Source: an uncultured Spirochaetales bacterium
GTDB taxonomy: Bacteria > Spirochaetota > Spirochaetia > Sphaerochaetales > Sphaerochaetaceae
Assembly (NCBI GenBank): GCA_949285145.1
Contig: CASDXQ010000025.1
Coordinates: forward strand, 1-37,170
Length of the DNA stretch: 37,170 nucleotides
Direction: 5' to 3'
Shown piece by piece: positions 1 through 7,378 of the stretch (positions are counted from its first letter, which is position 1; every line of letters begins with the position of its first letter). The translations under genes and the position numbers were made by a program. The notes beneath the pieces were generated by a model. That model did not search any database and was not told where the DNA came from. It was given only the letters and a program-made list of their open reading frames with translations.

Positions 1-900
1 TCCTCTCTTGCAGATATTCATCGCCGCCATCCTGTCATCATTTCCCTTATACCCGCACACAGGACAGGAATACAATCTCTCTCTTCTGTCTCTTGCCTTC
101 TTATCCACATTAGAGCAATGAGGACATGTCTGTGATGTTTGTCTTGCATCTGCATATATCACAGCATCCCCTGCAAGAGAGGCTTTGTATTCCAGTTTCT
201 GCTGCAAGTCATAATAAGGCCATGACACACTTACATAGCGGTCTTTCCTCTTTACTTTGCATGTTGCATTCCTCACACCAGAGAGGTCTTCCAGAACAAA
301 GGTAACTCCTCTTTCATTTTCGGCGACGAGTGTCTTTGCCAGCTGATGATTCACATCACTGACGTAGCGGTTCTCTCTCGCTCTCTTCTGTTTTGCTTCC
401 CTTCCCTTATAGAATCTTGTCTTCTTTCCGTCATATGTAACTGCCGTGTTTATTATGCCACTGTCAATTCCTACAACCTTCCTCTCATCAAAGGCAAAGT
501 CCGGGCTGTTCAGTTTAACGGAAACATAAAGAAAAGCCTTGCCTTTCCTGAGAACAAGCTTTGCTCCTCCGAACACGGCGTCCTTATTGATATACTTCTC
601 AAAACCCTTTGAAGAGAATGAAACCTTTATTCTCTTCTCCAGAGTATTGAGAGAGACAATTCCTTTATCAATATCAATAGACCAGTCTCTTCCTCTTACC
701 TGATCACACTGAGGCAGGGAGAAGAAGACAGGCTTTTCAAGTTTTTCCCTCCTTTCCTTTGTATATCTTGCTGCAACAGTTCTTGTCACTGAGATTGCCA
801 TCTGGGCTTTAAGGCTGAATCTGTCTCTTAAAACCGCAATTCCTCTGCCGCCTTGAAAGACGACAGCTTCCTTGCTTGTTAAATTGTGAAGACCGTCTTG
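1..900 (-). CDS. tnpB: TnpB / IS605 OrfB-family nuclease, 5'-truncated and cut by window edge
   Basis: The minus frame from 900 to 1 has no stop and runs off the left edge. It reads as the RuvC-like half of a TnpB (OrfB) protein of the IS200/IS605 group. Visible parts are VVGIDSGIINTAVTYDG (first RuvC Asp, about residue 146 of the open frame), FVLEDLSG (RuvC Glu), a CPHC...CPVCG zinc ribbon and NDDRMAAMNI (last RuvC Asp), so the catalytic core looks intact. In full-length TnpB the first Asp usually lies nearer residue 190, and here a stop at 901-903 precedes the frame. The first ATG in frame is at 801, and there is no ATG, GTG or TTG between 801 and 900. About 50 N-terminal residues therefore seem lost. 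The frame overlaps the end of the upstream thioredoxin-like gene, so the junction is probably near 880-900. The 3' end, where a guide RNA would lie, is outside the window. Confidence 0.75.
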
Positions 901-1205
901 TCAATAAATGATTTCATCACACTGTGAGACACCGCTCCGGTAAGCGTGTCCTCAAGCAAACCATTATGGAAAAGATATACTTTCGGCACGGAAAAAACAG
1001 AGAATTTCTGAGCCAGAGACACATCTCCAGTTATATCGCTTTTGAAAAATGAGGCAATATCCGAGTAGCCTTCCTCAAGTGAGGAAAGAGCATTCTCGGC
1101 AAGGACGCAGTTCACATTCATTGGCGAATAGAATAAAAGCAGACAGTATTCCTTTTCCCTGATACGGCTTTCAAAATCTCCGGCTTTCACGTTTTCCATT
1201 GTCAT
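879..1205 (-). CDS. thioredoxin-like protein lacking the first active-site cysteine
   Basis: About 108 residues with a thioredoxin-fold pattern: YCLLLFYSPMNVNCV at the active-site position and FSVFSVPKVYLFHNG, the strand with the cis-proline that normally follows. The usual W-C-G-P-C is replaced by M-N-V-N-C. Only the second (resolving) cysteine remains, so ordinary disulfide exchange looks impossible; a chaperone-like or monothiol role is an inference. The start is placed at an ATG 4 bases after AAGGAG; a second ATG six bases on (1199) has better spacing and is equally possible. No signal peptide is seen, so it is probably cytoplasmic. It lies downstream of ssb but is separated from it by a hairpin. 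Its 3' end overlaps the open frame of the truncated TnpB gene by about 20 bases. Confidence 0.6.
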   Translation of the reverse strand: MTMENVKAGDFESRIREKEYCLLLFYSPMNVNCVLAENALSSLEEGYSDIASFFKSDITGDVSLAQKFSVFSVPKVYLFHNGLLEDTLTGAVSHSVMKSFIDKTVFTI

Positions 1206-1266
1206 TTCTCCTTCATATGAAAATATACAATATGGAAAAGAAAGCGTACAGAACAAGAAAACGCAG

Positions 1267-1294
1267 ACCCGGAATCAGGGACACGATTCCGGGT
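1267..1294 (-). terminator. hairpin between ssb and the thioredoxin-like gene
   Basis: A perfect 10-bp stem (ACCCGGAATC / GATTCCGGGT) with an 8-base loop lies just after the ssb stop. On the minus strand it is followed by CTGCGTTTTCTTGTT, a weak U-rich tract. It is likely a factor-independent terminator or attenuator for ssb; the poor U-tract limits confidence. Confidence 0.55.
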
Positions 1295-1330
1295 TGAAAT
1301 TTAAATAAGATTAACATACCGTATATGGTA

Positions 1331-1783
1331 TTAATATTCATAAACAACAATGGGTTCAGCAAGCAAAGCAGCATTATCGTCCTCGCATCCCGCATTAAGT
1401 GTCACTTCCTCATCATTGACACCTTCCTTTGTCTGTTTTCTCTGCCTGAAAGTGATATGCTGGGCAAGAATGCTGCATTTCGAATACTCCCGGCTTCCGT
1501 CAGGAGACTTATAGGTGGAATTCTTTATCCTTCCAACAACCCTCACCGTCTGACCTTTCTGAATCGAGTCAAGACAGAAATCGCCAAGAGATCCCCAGCA
1601 GGCAATGTCAAGATACAGGGTATCTGCAAGCCATCTGCCGCTTTCATCCTTTCTGTCACGATAATAGCGGTTCGATGCAATTCTGAACATCACGAGACTG
1701 CTTCCGGAAACAGAACTTCTTGCTTTACGGGAGGGATCTGCAACCACAGTACCTTCGATTAAAGCTGAATTCATGTCATTCAT
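1331..1783 (-). CDS. ssb: single-stranded DNA-binding protein
   Basis: Single OB-fold protein of about 150 residues that coats ssDNA during replication, repair and recombination. Recognisable parts are MNSALIEGTVVADP at the start, SLVMFRIASNR, LYLDIACWGSLGDFC and GQTVRVVGRIKNSTY, in the order of bacterial SSB. The start is set at the ATG 8 bases after GGAGG; a closer ATG at 1789 has only 2 bases of spacing and a TTG lies further upstream. The C-terminus ends in EPIVVYEY, not the acidic DDDIPF-like tip that most bacterial SSBs use to recruit partners; an acidic EDD lies about 18 residues before the end. It is transcribed divergently from pyrH. Confidence 0.88.
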   Translation of the reverse strand: MNDMNSALIEGTVVADPSRKARSSVSGSSLVMFRIASNRYYRDRKDESGRWLADTLYLDIACWGSLGDFCLDSIQKGQTVRVVGRIKNSTYKSPDGSREYSKCSILAQHITFRQRKQTKEGVNDEEVTLNAGCEDDNAALLAEPIVVYEY

Positions 1784-1836
1784 CTTCATATCCTCCAAAT
1801 TCTATTGATACCCTATATACAGAAATTTTCCCTCAA

Positions 1837-1865
1837 TTGGCTAAAACCTCTCTTTGAGGTATGAT
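1837..1865 (+). promoter_or_regulatory. sigma70-type promoter of pyrH
   Basis: TTGGCT (1837-1842), a 17-base spacer, then TATGAT (1860-1865). This would start transcription near 1872, leaving a short leader that holds AAAGGAGG just before the pyrH ATG. Confidence 0.6.
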
Positions 1866-1889
1866 TGACAGTGCTTAAAGGAGGACAGC

Positions 1890-2582
1890 ATGGGCAATAT
1901 CACTGTCATTTCACTTGGAGGTTCGATTATCGCTCCTGACAGAGTCGATTCACATTTTCTCTCTTCATTTTACAGTGAAATAAGAAAGTATCTTGATGAA
2001 GACAGGACAAGGAAACTCATCTTTGTCTGCGGAGGGGGTGCACCGGCAAGAATATACCAGAATGCTCTCAGAGAAGTGAGAAAAGACTGCAGCAGCAGCG
2101 AACAGGACTGGCTCGGAATAAAGGCGACTCATCTCAACGGATCTCTTGTAAGAGCGGTTTTCTCCGAATATGTTTCTGATGATCTCGTAACAGACCCTAC
2201 TGCCGAAAATATCGGATTCACTGGTCAGGTTCTTGTTGCGGCAGGCTGGAAACCCGGATTTTCCACTGATACGGATGCGGTCTATCTTGCACGCCGTTTC
2301 AATGCAGATACTGTGATCAACCTTTCAAACATCGCAAAAGTGTATACAGACGACCCCAGGAAGAATCCTGATGCAAAACCGCTGGATGCAATTTCATGGA
2401 CAGACTTCATCGGCATGGTCGGCACCACATGGGAGCCGGGCAAGAATACCCCGTTTGACCCCATTGCATCAGGCATGGCGAAGGAAAGCGGCATGAAAGT
2501 CATCTGTGCAGAAGGCCGCAATATCGGAAACACGCTGGCAATACTCAGAGGTGAGAGCTATACAGGAACGACTATAGGCTGA
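1890..2582 (+). CDS. pyrH: UMP kinase, archaeal/spirochaete type
   Basis: Amino-acid-kinase-fold protein of 230 residues that phosphorylates UMP to UDP. It shows ISLGGSIIAPD at residues 6-16, FVCGGGAPARIYQNAL near 50, and VINLSNIAKVYTDDPRKNPDAK near 150, the motif order of the shorter archaeal/spirochaete UMP kinase group and not the usual bacterial PyrH. The start follows a strong AAAGGAGG with 6-base spacing and a clear promoter upstream. Its last 11 bases overlap the 3' end of the convergent radical SAM gene. The family type is one of the clues to a spirochaete host. Confidence 0.85.
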   Translation: MGNITVISLGGSIIAPDRVDSHFLSSFYSEIRKYLDEDRTRKLIFVCGGGAPARIYQNALREVRKDCSSSEQDWLGIKATHLNGSLVRAVFSEYVSDDLVTDPTAENIGFTGQVLVAAGWKPGFSTDTDAVYLARRFNADTVINLSNIAKVYTDDPRKNPDAKPLDAISWTDFIGMVGTTWEPGKNTPFDPIASGMAKESGMKVICAEGRNIGNTLAILRGESYTGTTIG

Positions 2583-3510
2583 TCCTCTCTTTCTTGAGGG
2601 AAAGAAAATAAGGCAGGACCTGAGCGAACGGCTGAGGGAAAGGCACATCCTTTCTGAAATCAGGTATCCAGAGAATATCGTCATCGCTCCTGTCCTGCAT
2701 AAAGCCGTCATTTATATCAAGGATTTCAAGCATATCTATAAGGTCATCGTATTCCTCATCGCTTATTGGTGGGAAACCGGCATTGCCCTTCGGAGGAATG
2801 AACTGCACCATCAGTGACAGATAGCAGCTTTCCTTATATTTCTCCGCGAATCTGACAAGGAAGCGTTTCGTGGCATCGATTTCCCCCGGAAAGACAAGAT
2901 GCCGGACAAGTGTTCCCTTCATTTTCTCCAGATCCGTGTGCGGATGTCTGGACACTATGAAATCCATCACCGAATCTATATAGTCGCAATAGCGCGCTCT
3001 CCCGCAGAACCTGCCCGCAACATCCCTGTCATATGTTTTCACATCAACAAGATAGACATCAACATACGGATCTATAATTTGTAAGCCTTCCTGACTTTCA
3101 TAACCGGATGAATTCCACACAACAGGAAGGGAGAAACCTCTTTCCCTTGCGCTGTCAAGAGCTGCGGCTATGCTGGGTATAAAGTGGGTACCGGTTACCA
3201 GATTTAGACTGGCTGCCCTGAAATCCTGAAGGGCAAGCATGATGTTTCCAAGCTCCTCCACAGTCACCTCAATGCCATACGCATCAGACCTGTCTGATGA
3301 AATCTGGTAGTTCTGGCAGAAACGGCATCCCAGAGGACAACCTGTGAAGAATATCATACCCGATCCGTAATCGCCGCTCAGAGGAGGTTCTTCTCCTTTG
3401 TGCAGACCTGACCATGCGATCTTGACCTTATCCGTCTGTCCGCATGCGCCTTTCTTTTTTCTCCTGTCCACTTCACAAAAATTCGGGCATAATCTACAGT
3501 TCTCGTACAT
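2572..3510 (-). CDS. radical SAM protein, PflX-like (COG1313-type)
   Basis: About 312 residues. The radical SAM signature is FFTGCPLGCRFCQNYQIS (C-x3-C-x2-C), which would bind a 4Fe-4S cluster and S-adenosylmethionine. It is preceded by an N-terminal cysteine cluster, MYENCRLCPNFC...GACG, typical of the PflX group related to pyruvate formate-lyase activases. No glycyl-radical enzyme lies beside it and the substrate of this group is not established, so no specific activation target is claimed. The ATG at 3510 fits the family's usual N-terminus; reading further upstream gives unrelated sequence that runs into the divergent patatin gene. No Shine-Dalgarno precedes the ATG, but a TATAAT does. Confidence 0.8.
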   Translation of the reverse strand: MYENCRLCPNFCEVDRRKKKGACGQTDKVKIAWSGLHKGEEPPLSGDYGSGMIFFTGCPLGCRFCQNYQISSDRSDAYGIEVTVEELGNIMLALQDFRAASLNLVTGTHFIPSIAAALDSARERGFSLPVVWNSSGYESQEGLQIIDPYVDVYLVDVKTYDRDVAGRFCGRARYCDYIDSVMDFIVSRHPHTDLEKMKGTLVRHLVFPGEIDATKRFLVRFAEKYKESCYLSLMVQFIPPKGNAGFPPISDEEYDDLIDMLEILDINDGFMQDRSDDDILWIPDFRKDVPFPQPFAQVLPYFLSLKKERISL

Positions 3511-3517
3511 GATGAGG

Positions 3518-3526
3518 ATTATAGCA
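3518..3526 (-). promoter_or_regulatory. extended -10 promoter placing the start at the radical SAM ATG
   Basis: On the minus strand the sequence reads TGCTATAAT (TGn plus a perfect -10), then CCTCATC, then ATG. Seven bases separate the -10 from the start codon, so transcription would begin at or next to the ATG and the mRNA would be leaderless. No good -35 is seen, as expected for an extended -10. Confidence 0.55.
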
Positions 3527-4650
3527 TGAGTGCTTTCAAATTTCCATGGAAGAGACAAAATGACACAGCAGAAGAAAGGTATATACTTTCCATTGACGGA
3601 GGAGGGATAAGAGGCATAATTCCGGCCGTTATCCTTTCTTCCATGACTGAATATCTCAAAAGCAGAGGTGACAGCAGACCGCTGTATTCTCATTTCGACC
3701 TCATAGCCGGAACATCTACAGGAGCCCTGCTGGCACTCGGCCTTGCCCTTGACACTCCTGGTGCAAAGAAAGAAGACGGGGAAAAAGTGGCCGTGACAAG
3801 ACATGTGAATGGCTTCTTCCGCAGAACTGAAATCACGGAGGGATTCATAGAACGCACAACAGATCCTTCATATTTCAAAACCCTCTATTTTGAAAACGCA
3901 AGAAAAATATTCTCATCCAGGAACAGACTGTTCACTACAGTCTTCACTGACAAATATGATTCATCATCACTCGAGAAGTTCCTGAGGGATACTTTCCAGG
4001 ACATCAGGCTCCGGGATGCCCTTGTCCCTGTAATGGTTGTCTCATACAACTGCATTGAAGGACAGGGTACCGTGCTTTCATCCTGGAACGGCTGGAAGGA
4101 CACGAGTGCGGCGGAAGCAGCCAGAGCATCTTCAGCGGCGCCTCTTTACTTTTCTCCTTTATACACACTGACGCCGGAGGGAAAAGATGCCGCACTTCTT
4201 GACGGCGGAGTCATAGCTAACAACCCGGCACTGATGGCATATAAGGAAGCTAGAAAACTTTACCCGTCCTGCAGGCACTTTCATATCCTTTCCCTGTCGA
4301 CAGCCAGGGGAATTTACAGATTCAATCCCAAAGAAGCCCTGAACGGTGTTGCAGGCTGGGCAGAACCTGTGATGAAAATCTACCCGAATGCCCAGATGGA
4401 TCTGGTTGACCAGATTCTCTCATCATTGGATGACGTCAGATATACAAGAGTGAACAGTACAATAACAAAGGAAAAAATCAGACTTGATGACACACGGGAA
4501 GAAAGTCTGAAAATCCTAGCAGAAGGCGGAAGGAAAATGTATGAAGGCAACAGAACCGGAATAGAGTCATTCCTGGACAGGCTGACAGGCAGAACGGATT
4601 TCTCTCATGTCAGAGTGAAACCTGCCAGAGAAATGATCACGGACAGATGA
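3526..4650 (+). CDS. patatin-like phospholipase
   Basis: Protein of 374 residues of the patatin family, lipid acyl hydrolases with a Ser-Asp dyad. It has the oxyanion-hole motif SIDGGGIRGIIP near residue 23, the nucleophile elbow IAGTSTGALLALG (G-T-S-T-G) near residue 63, and LLDGGVIANNPAL with the catalytic Asp near residue 225. No signal peptide or membrane segment is evident, so action on cytoplasmic or membrane-surface lipids is likely. GAGG lies 8 bases before the ATG. The gene is divergent from the radical SAM gene, with only 15 bases between their start codons, and convergent with the pyridoxal kinase gene (4-base gap). Confidence 0.88.
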   Translation: MSAFKFPWKRQNDTAEERYILSIDGGGIRGIIPAVILSSMTEYLKSRGDSRPLYSHFDLIAGTSTGALLALGLALDTPGAKKEDGEKVAVTRHVNGFFRRTEITEGFIERTTDPSYFKTLYFENARKIFSSRNRLFTTVFTDKYDSSSLEKFLRDTFQDIRLRDALVPVMVVSYNCIEGQGTVLSSWNGWKDTSAAEAARASSAAPLYFSPLYTLTPEGKDAALLDGGVIANNPALMAYKEARKLYPSCRHFHILSLSTARGIYRFNPKEALNGVAGWAEPVMKIYPNAQMDLVDQILSSLDDVRYTRVNSTITKEKIRLDDTREESLKILAEGGRKMYEGNRTGIESFLDRLTGRTDFSHVRVKPAREMITDR

Positions 4651-4654
4651 ATGC

Positions 4655-5491
4655 TCAAATCCGCATCTCAAGCATTCTCCTGACTGCATGTGACACCGAG
4701 ACACCTTCTCTTCTTTCCCGGCCTTCCCTGAGTGTCTCCTTTATCGCATAGCTTGCGATTTCGCCGGATTTGCGCACCGATACAAAAAAGCTTTCCCCAC
4801 TCAGAAGGAAAGAAACAAGAAGGGAGGAAAAAAGATCTCCGCAGCCGGGATAGTGTGCCATAAGCTCTTCATATGAAAAGGCCCTCGCCTCTTTACCGTC
4901 ACATGCCATATTCGCATGACAGCCACCTGCAAGAGGAAGACTTGTGATGACGGCACATGCTCCGTATTCCCTGTACAGCGTGAATGAAAGATCCTGAGCT
5001 TCATGAAGCGTAATTTCCGCTTTGACGTCCTTTTCCTCTCCAGTCAGCAGCAGAGCTTCGGTATAATTCGGAGTTATCACCGAGGCCCCCCGGCACAAAG
5101 ACTTCATCAGTTTTATATGCGACCGGTCAAGATTCTGATAAAGTCTGCCTTCATCCCCCATGACAGGATCCGTCACAATGAGGGCGCTGCCGTCAATGAA
5201 GGATCTGCGTGCTTTCTGCACAAGTTCAAGCTGGGTTCCTGATGCAAGATAGCCTGTATACAGGCAGTCGAAATGAAGGGGATATGACATCCAGCGCTTC
5301 ATTATCTCATCACATTCATCGCTGAGATCTCTGACATAAAGGTTGTCAAAGCCGTCCGACTGGCTGGACAGAAGCGCGCTGGGAAGAAAAGATGTCTCCA
5401 CTCCCGCCGCGATGAGAAGCGGCAGCACCACAGAGAGACTGCTTGCCGCATGGCAGGAAAGGTCATGAATTGCCAGCACACTTTTCTTCAT
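4655..5491 (-). CDS. pdxK: pyridoxal/pyridoxamine kinase (PdxK/PdxY-like)
   Basis: Ribokinase-superfamily protein of 278 residues that would phosphorylate pyridoxal or related B6 vitamers to the 5'-phosphate. Motifs: SVLAIHDLSCHAASSLSVVLP at the N-terminus, VTDPVMGDEGRLY (DPVMGD) near 113, VITPNYTEALLLTG near 143, and the anion-hole/catalytic motif GCGDLFSSLLVSFLL near 220. The last is normally GTGD; here Thr is replaced by Cys. Length and motif order fit PdxK/PdxY better than ThiD. No Shine-Dalgarno precedes the ATG, and a TATAAT lies 8 bases upstream. Confidence 0.8.
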   Translation of the reverse strand: MKKSVLAIHDLSCHAASSLSVVLPLLIAAGVETSFLPSALLSSQSDGFDNLYVRDLSDECDEIMKRWMSYPLHFDCLYTGYLASGTQLELVQKARRSFIDGSALIVTDPVMGDEGRLYQNLDRSHIKLMKSLCRGASVITPNYTEALLLTGEEKDVKAEITLHEAQDLSFTLYREYGACAVITSLPLAGGCHANMACDGKEARAFSYEELMAHYPGCGDLFSSLLVSFLLSGESFFVSVRKSGEIASYAIKETLREGRERREGVSVSHAVRRMLEMRI

Positions 5492-5499
5492 ATGACCGG

Positions 5500-5505
5500 A
5501 TTATA
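5500..5505 (-). promoter_or_regulatory. -10 box 8 bases before the pdxK ATG
   Basis: The minus strand reads GAGCTATAATCCGGTCATATG: a perfect TATAAT, 8 bases, then the start codon, with no Shine-Dalgarno. This suggests a leaderless pdxK mRNA. Unlike three similar sites in the window it lacks the TGn extension. Confidence 0.45.
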
Positions 5506-5564
5506 GCTCTGAGGAAGAAATATGGCTACTGCCGCAATTCTTTTTATGCACAATCATTTTTTTC

Positions 5565-5573
5565 TGCTATAAT
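5565..5573 (+). promoter_or_regulatory. extended -10 promoter of the phosphohexomutase gene
   Basis: TGCTATAAT followed by CATAAAAC and the ATG at 5582. The -10 ends 8 bases before the start codon and no Shine-Dalgarno is present, so the transcript would begin at or next to the ATG. Confidence 0.55.
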
Positions 5574-5581
5574 CATAAAAC

Positions 5582-7378
5582 ATGAAATACATTGATAAAA
5601 AAACAGGTTATTTTATTTGTGACACGTCTGCAGACCCTCTCAGAGGCATAAACATTACTGCTGAAGAAACCGGTTCTGCTCTTTCTTCCTATATTCTCTC
5701 AGCTTCAGGGTGGAGAAATGTGTTTGCAGCCAGCAAAGACGAAGAAGATGCGGGAGAAACGATAAACGATGCGGATATGATAATCTGCGCTGCTGTCGCA
5801 AAAGTCTTTTACGGGAATCTGAAAAAGGAAAACGCAAAAATACTTCTCGCATCAGATGCACGGCCTACAGGAAGGATTCTTTCGTACATAACGATGAGAA
5901 TACTTTCATCACTGGGAGCACATGTTTCATATCTTTTCATATCAGCCGCACCTGAGACCATGGCCTATTCCCACGCAGGCTTTGATGCATTCTGCTACAT
6001 ATCAGCAAGTCACAATCCAATCGGACACAACGGTTTCAAATTCGGTTTTGACGGAGGTGTGTATGAAAGAAGCATTTCCGACAGACTCGCATCTGATCTG
6101 AAAGAATGTATCGCACGCAGCAATGTAGTTGAGGAAATGAAGGAAATAAGCAGCAGGGCTGACGAGAAAGTTCTTGATGAGATTATGTCCCGCTATGAGG
6201 AAGAGAAAGCAAGAGCGCTTGCATGTTATCGCGACTTCGTGCTCAGAACCGCAGGTGTTGATGAGTCTTTCCGTGCAGACTGCGGCATTGTGGGGGAACT
6301 CAACGGATCTGCAAGAAGCCTTTCAATTGATGAGGAGTTCCTCTCATCTGTCGGATGCAGAACACATTATGTAAACAATAAAGCAGGAGCTGTCGTGCAT
6401 GCTATCGTCCCTGAAGGAGAAAATCTCATTCCATGCCGTGATCTGCTTAAAAAATGCCATGATGAGGATCCTTCATTCATTCTGGGTTATTGCCCCGACA
6501 ATGACGGAGACAGGGGCAACTTCGTTTATATCAGGGAATCCACTGGAGAAAGCCTGATTCTTGAGGCGCAGGAAGTGTTTGCTCTTGTCGTGGCAATTGA
6601 ACTTGCGGATCTGAGCTATAAGAACACACCGAATCTGGCGGTTGCAGTCAACTGTCCCACATCAGAGAGGATAGACAGAATCGCAGAGTGCTTCGGAGCA
6701 AAGGTATTCCGTGCTGAGGTCGGAGAAGCCAATGTGGTTAATCTGGCAGCAAAGCTCAGAGATGAAGGATACACTGTCCACATTCTCGGCGAAGGCAGCA
6801 ACGGAGGCAACATAACAGATCCTGCAAAGGTACGCGATCCACTGAACTCGATCATGAGTGTCCTCAAGCTTTTCGCTGATGAAGACCTTTACCGCTATGC
6901 TGTCAGGAAACTCGCAGGAAAGGAAACAGAGGGAAAGCCATCAATTGAAGGACTTATCAGCGCACTTCCGGTCTATACGACTACAGGAGCTTTTTCCAAA
7001 CTCGCGAAAATGTATGTACGTCATACTGCATGGGCCGAACTCAAAAAAGAGTATGAAAAGCTTTTTGTAGTGCAGTGGCAGAACATGAACTTTGAGGAAG
7101 AAGGTATAGAAAGCTACGAAGTGCATCAGACGGAAGGAGTGAATGAAGTAATCGGAATCGGAGAGAAATTCCGATCAGCCAGCGCAAAGGGCGGGTTGAA
7201 AATAGTTTTCCTCGATAAAGACGGTAATCACGAAGCTTACATGTGGCTCCGCCCTTCCGGTACGGAAAGTGTTCTCAGAGTTCTTGTTGATGTGAAGGGT
7301 AAAAAAGAAGCACTGCATGACAGACTCCTGTCATGGCAGCGCTCGCTCATTGATGAAGCGGATAAAGCTTTAGACTGA
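5582..7378 (+). CDS. phosphoglucomutase/phosphomannomutase-family enzyme
   Basis: Alpha-D-phosphohexomutase of 598 residues that would interconvert hexose 1- and 6-phosphates. The four family signatures are present in order: the phosphoserine loop YISASHNPIGHNGFKFG near residue 140, the metal loop GYCPDNDGDRGNFVY near 303, the sugar loop HILGEGSNGGNI near 402, and the phosphate-binding loop WLRPSGTESVLRVLVDV near 556. Which sugar (glucose or mannose) cannot be told by eye. It is longer than the common 450-550 residue members. It converges on hexokinase, with a 9-base overlap of the 3' ends, so two enzymes acting around glucose 6-phosphate sit tail to tail. Confidence 0.85.
   Translation: MKYIDKKTGYFICDTSADPLRGINITAEETGSALSSYILSASGWRNVFAASKDEEDAGETINDADMIICAAVAKVFYGNLKKENAKILLASDARPTGRILSYITMRILSSLGAHVSYLFISAAPETMAYSHAGFDAFCYISASHNPIGHNGFKFGFDGGVYERSISDRLASDLKECIARSNVVEEMKEISSRADEKVLDEIMSRYEEEKARALACYRDFVLRTAGVDESFRADCGIVGELNGSARSLSIDEEFLSSVGCRTHYVNNKAGAVVHAIVPEGENLIPCRDLLKKCHDEDPSFILGYCPDNDGDRGNFVYIRESTGESLILEAQEVFALVVAIELADLSYKNTPNLAVAVNCPTSERIDRIAECFGAKVFRAEVGEANVVNLAAKLRDEGYTVHILGEGSNGGNITDPAKVRDPLNSIMSVLKLFADEDLYRYAVRKLAGKETEGKPSIEGLISALPVYTTTGAFSKLAKMYVRHTAWAELKKEYEKLFVVQWQNMNFEEEGIESYEVHQTEGVNEVIGIGEKFRSASAKGGLKIVFLDKDGNHEAYMWLRPSGTESVLRVLVDVKGKKEALHDRLLSWQRSLIDEADKALD

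Noticed and set aside
3511-3804. Longer start for the radical SAM protein, up to about 98 codons upstream
   Set aside because: It would lie antisense within the patatin coding region and has no family similarity before MYENCRLCPNFC.
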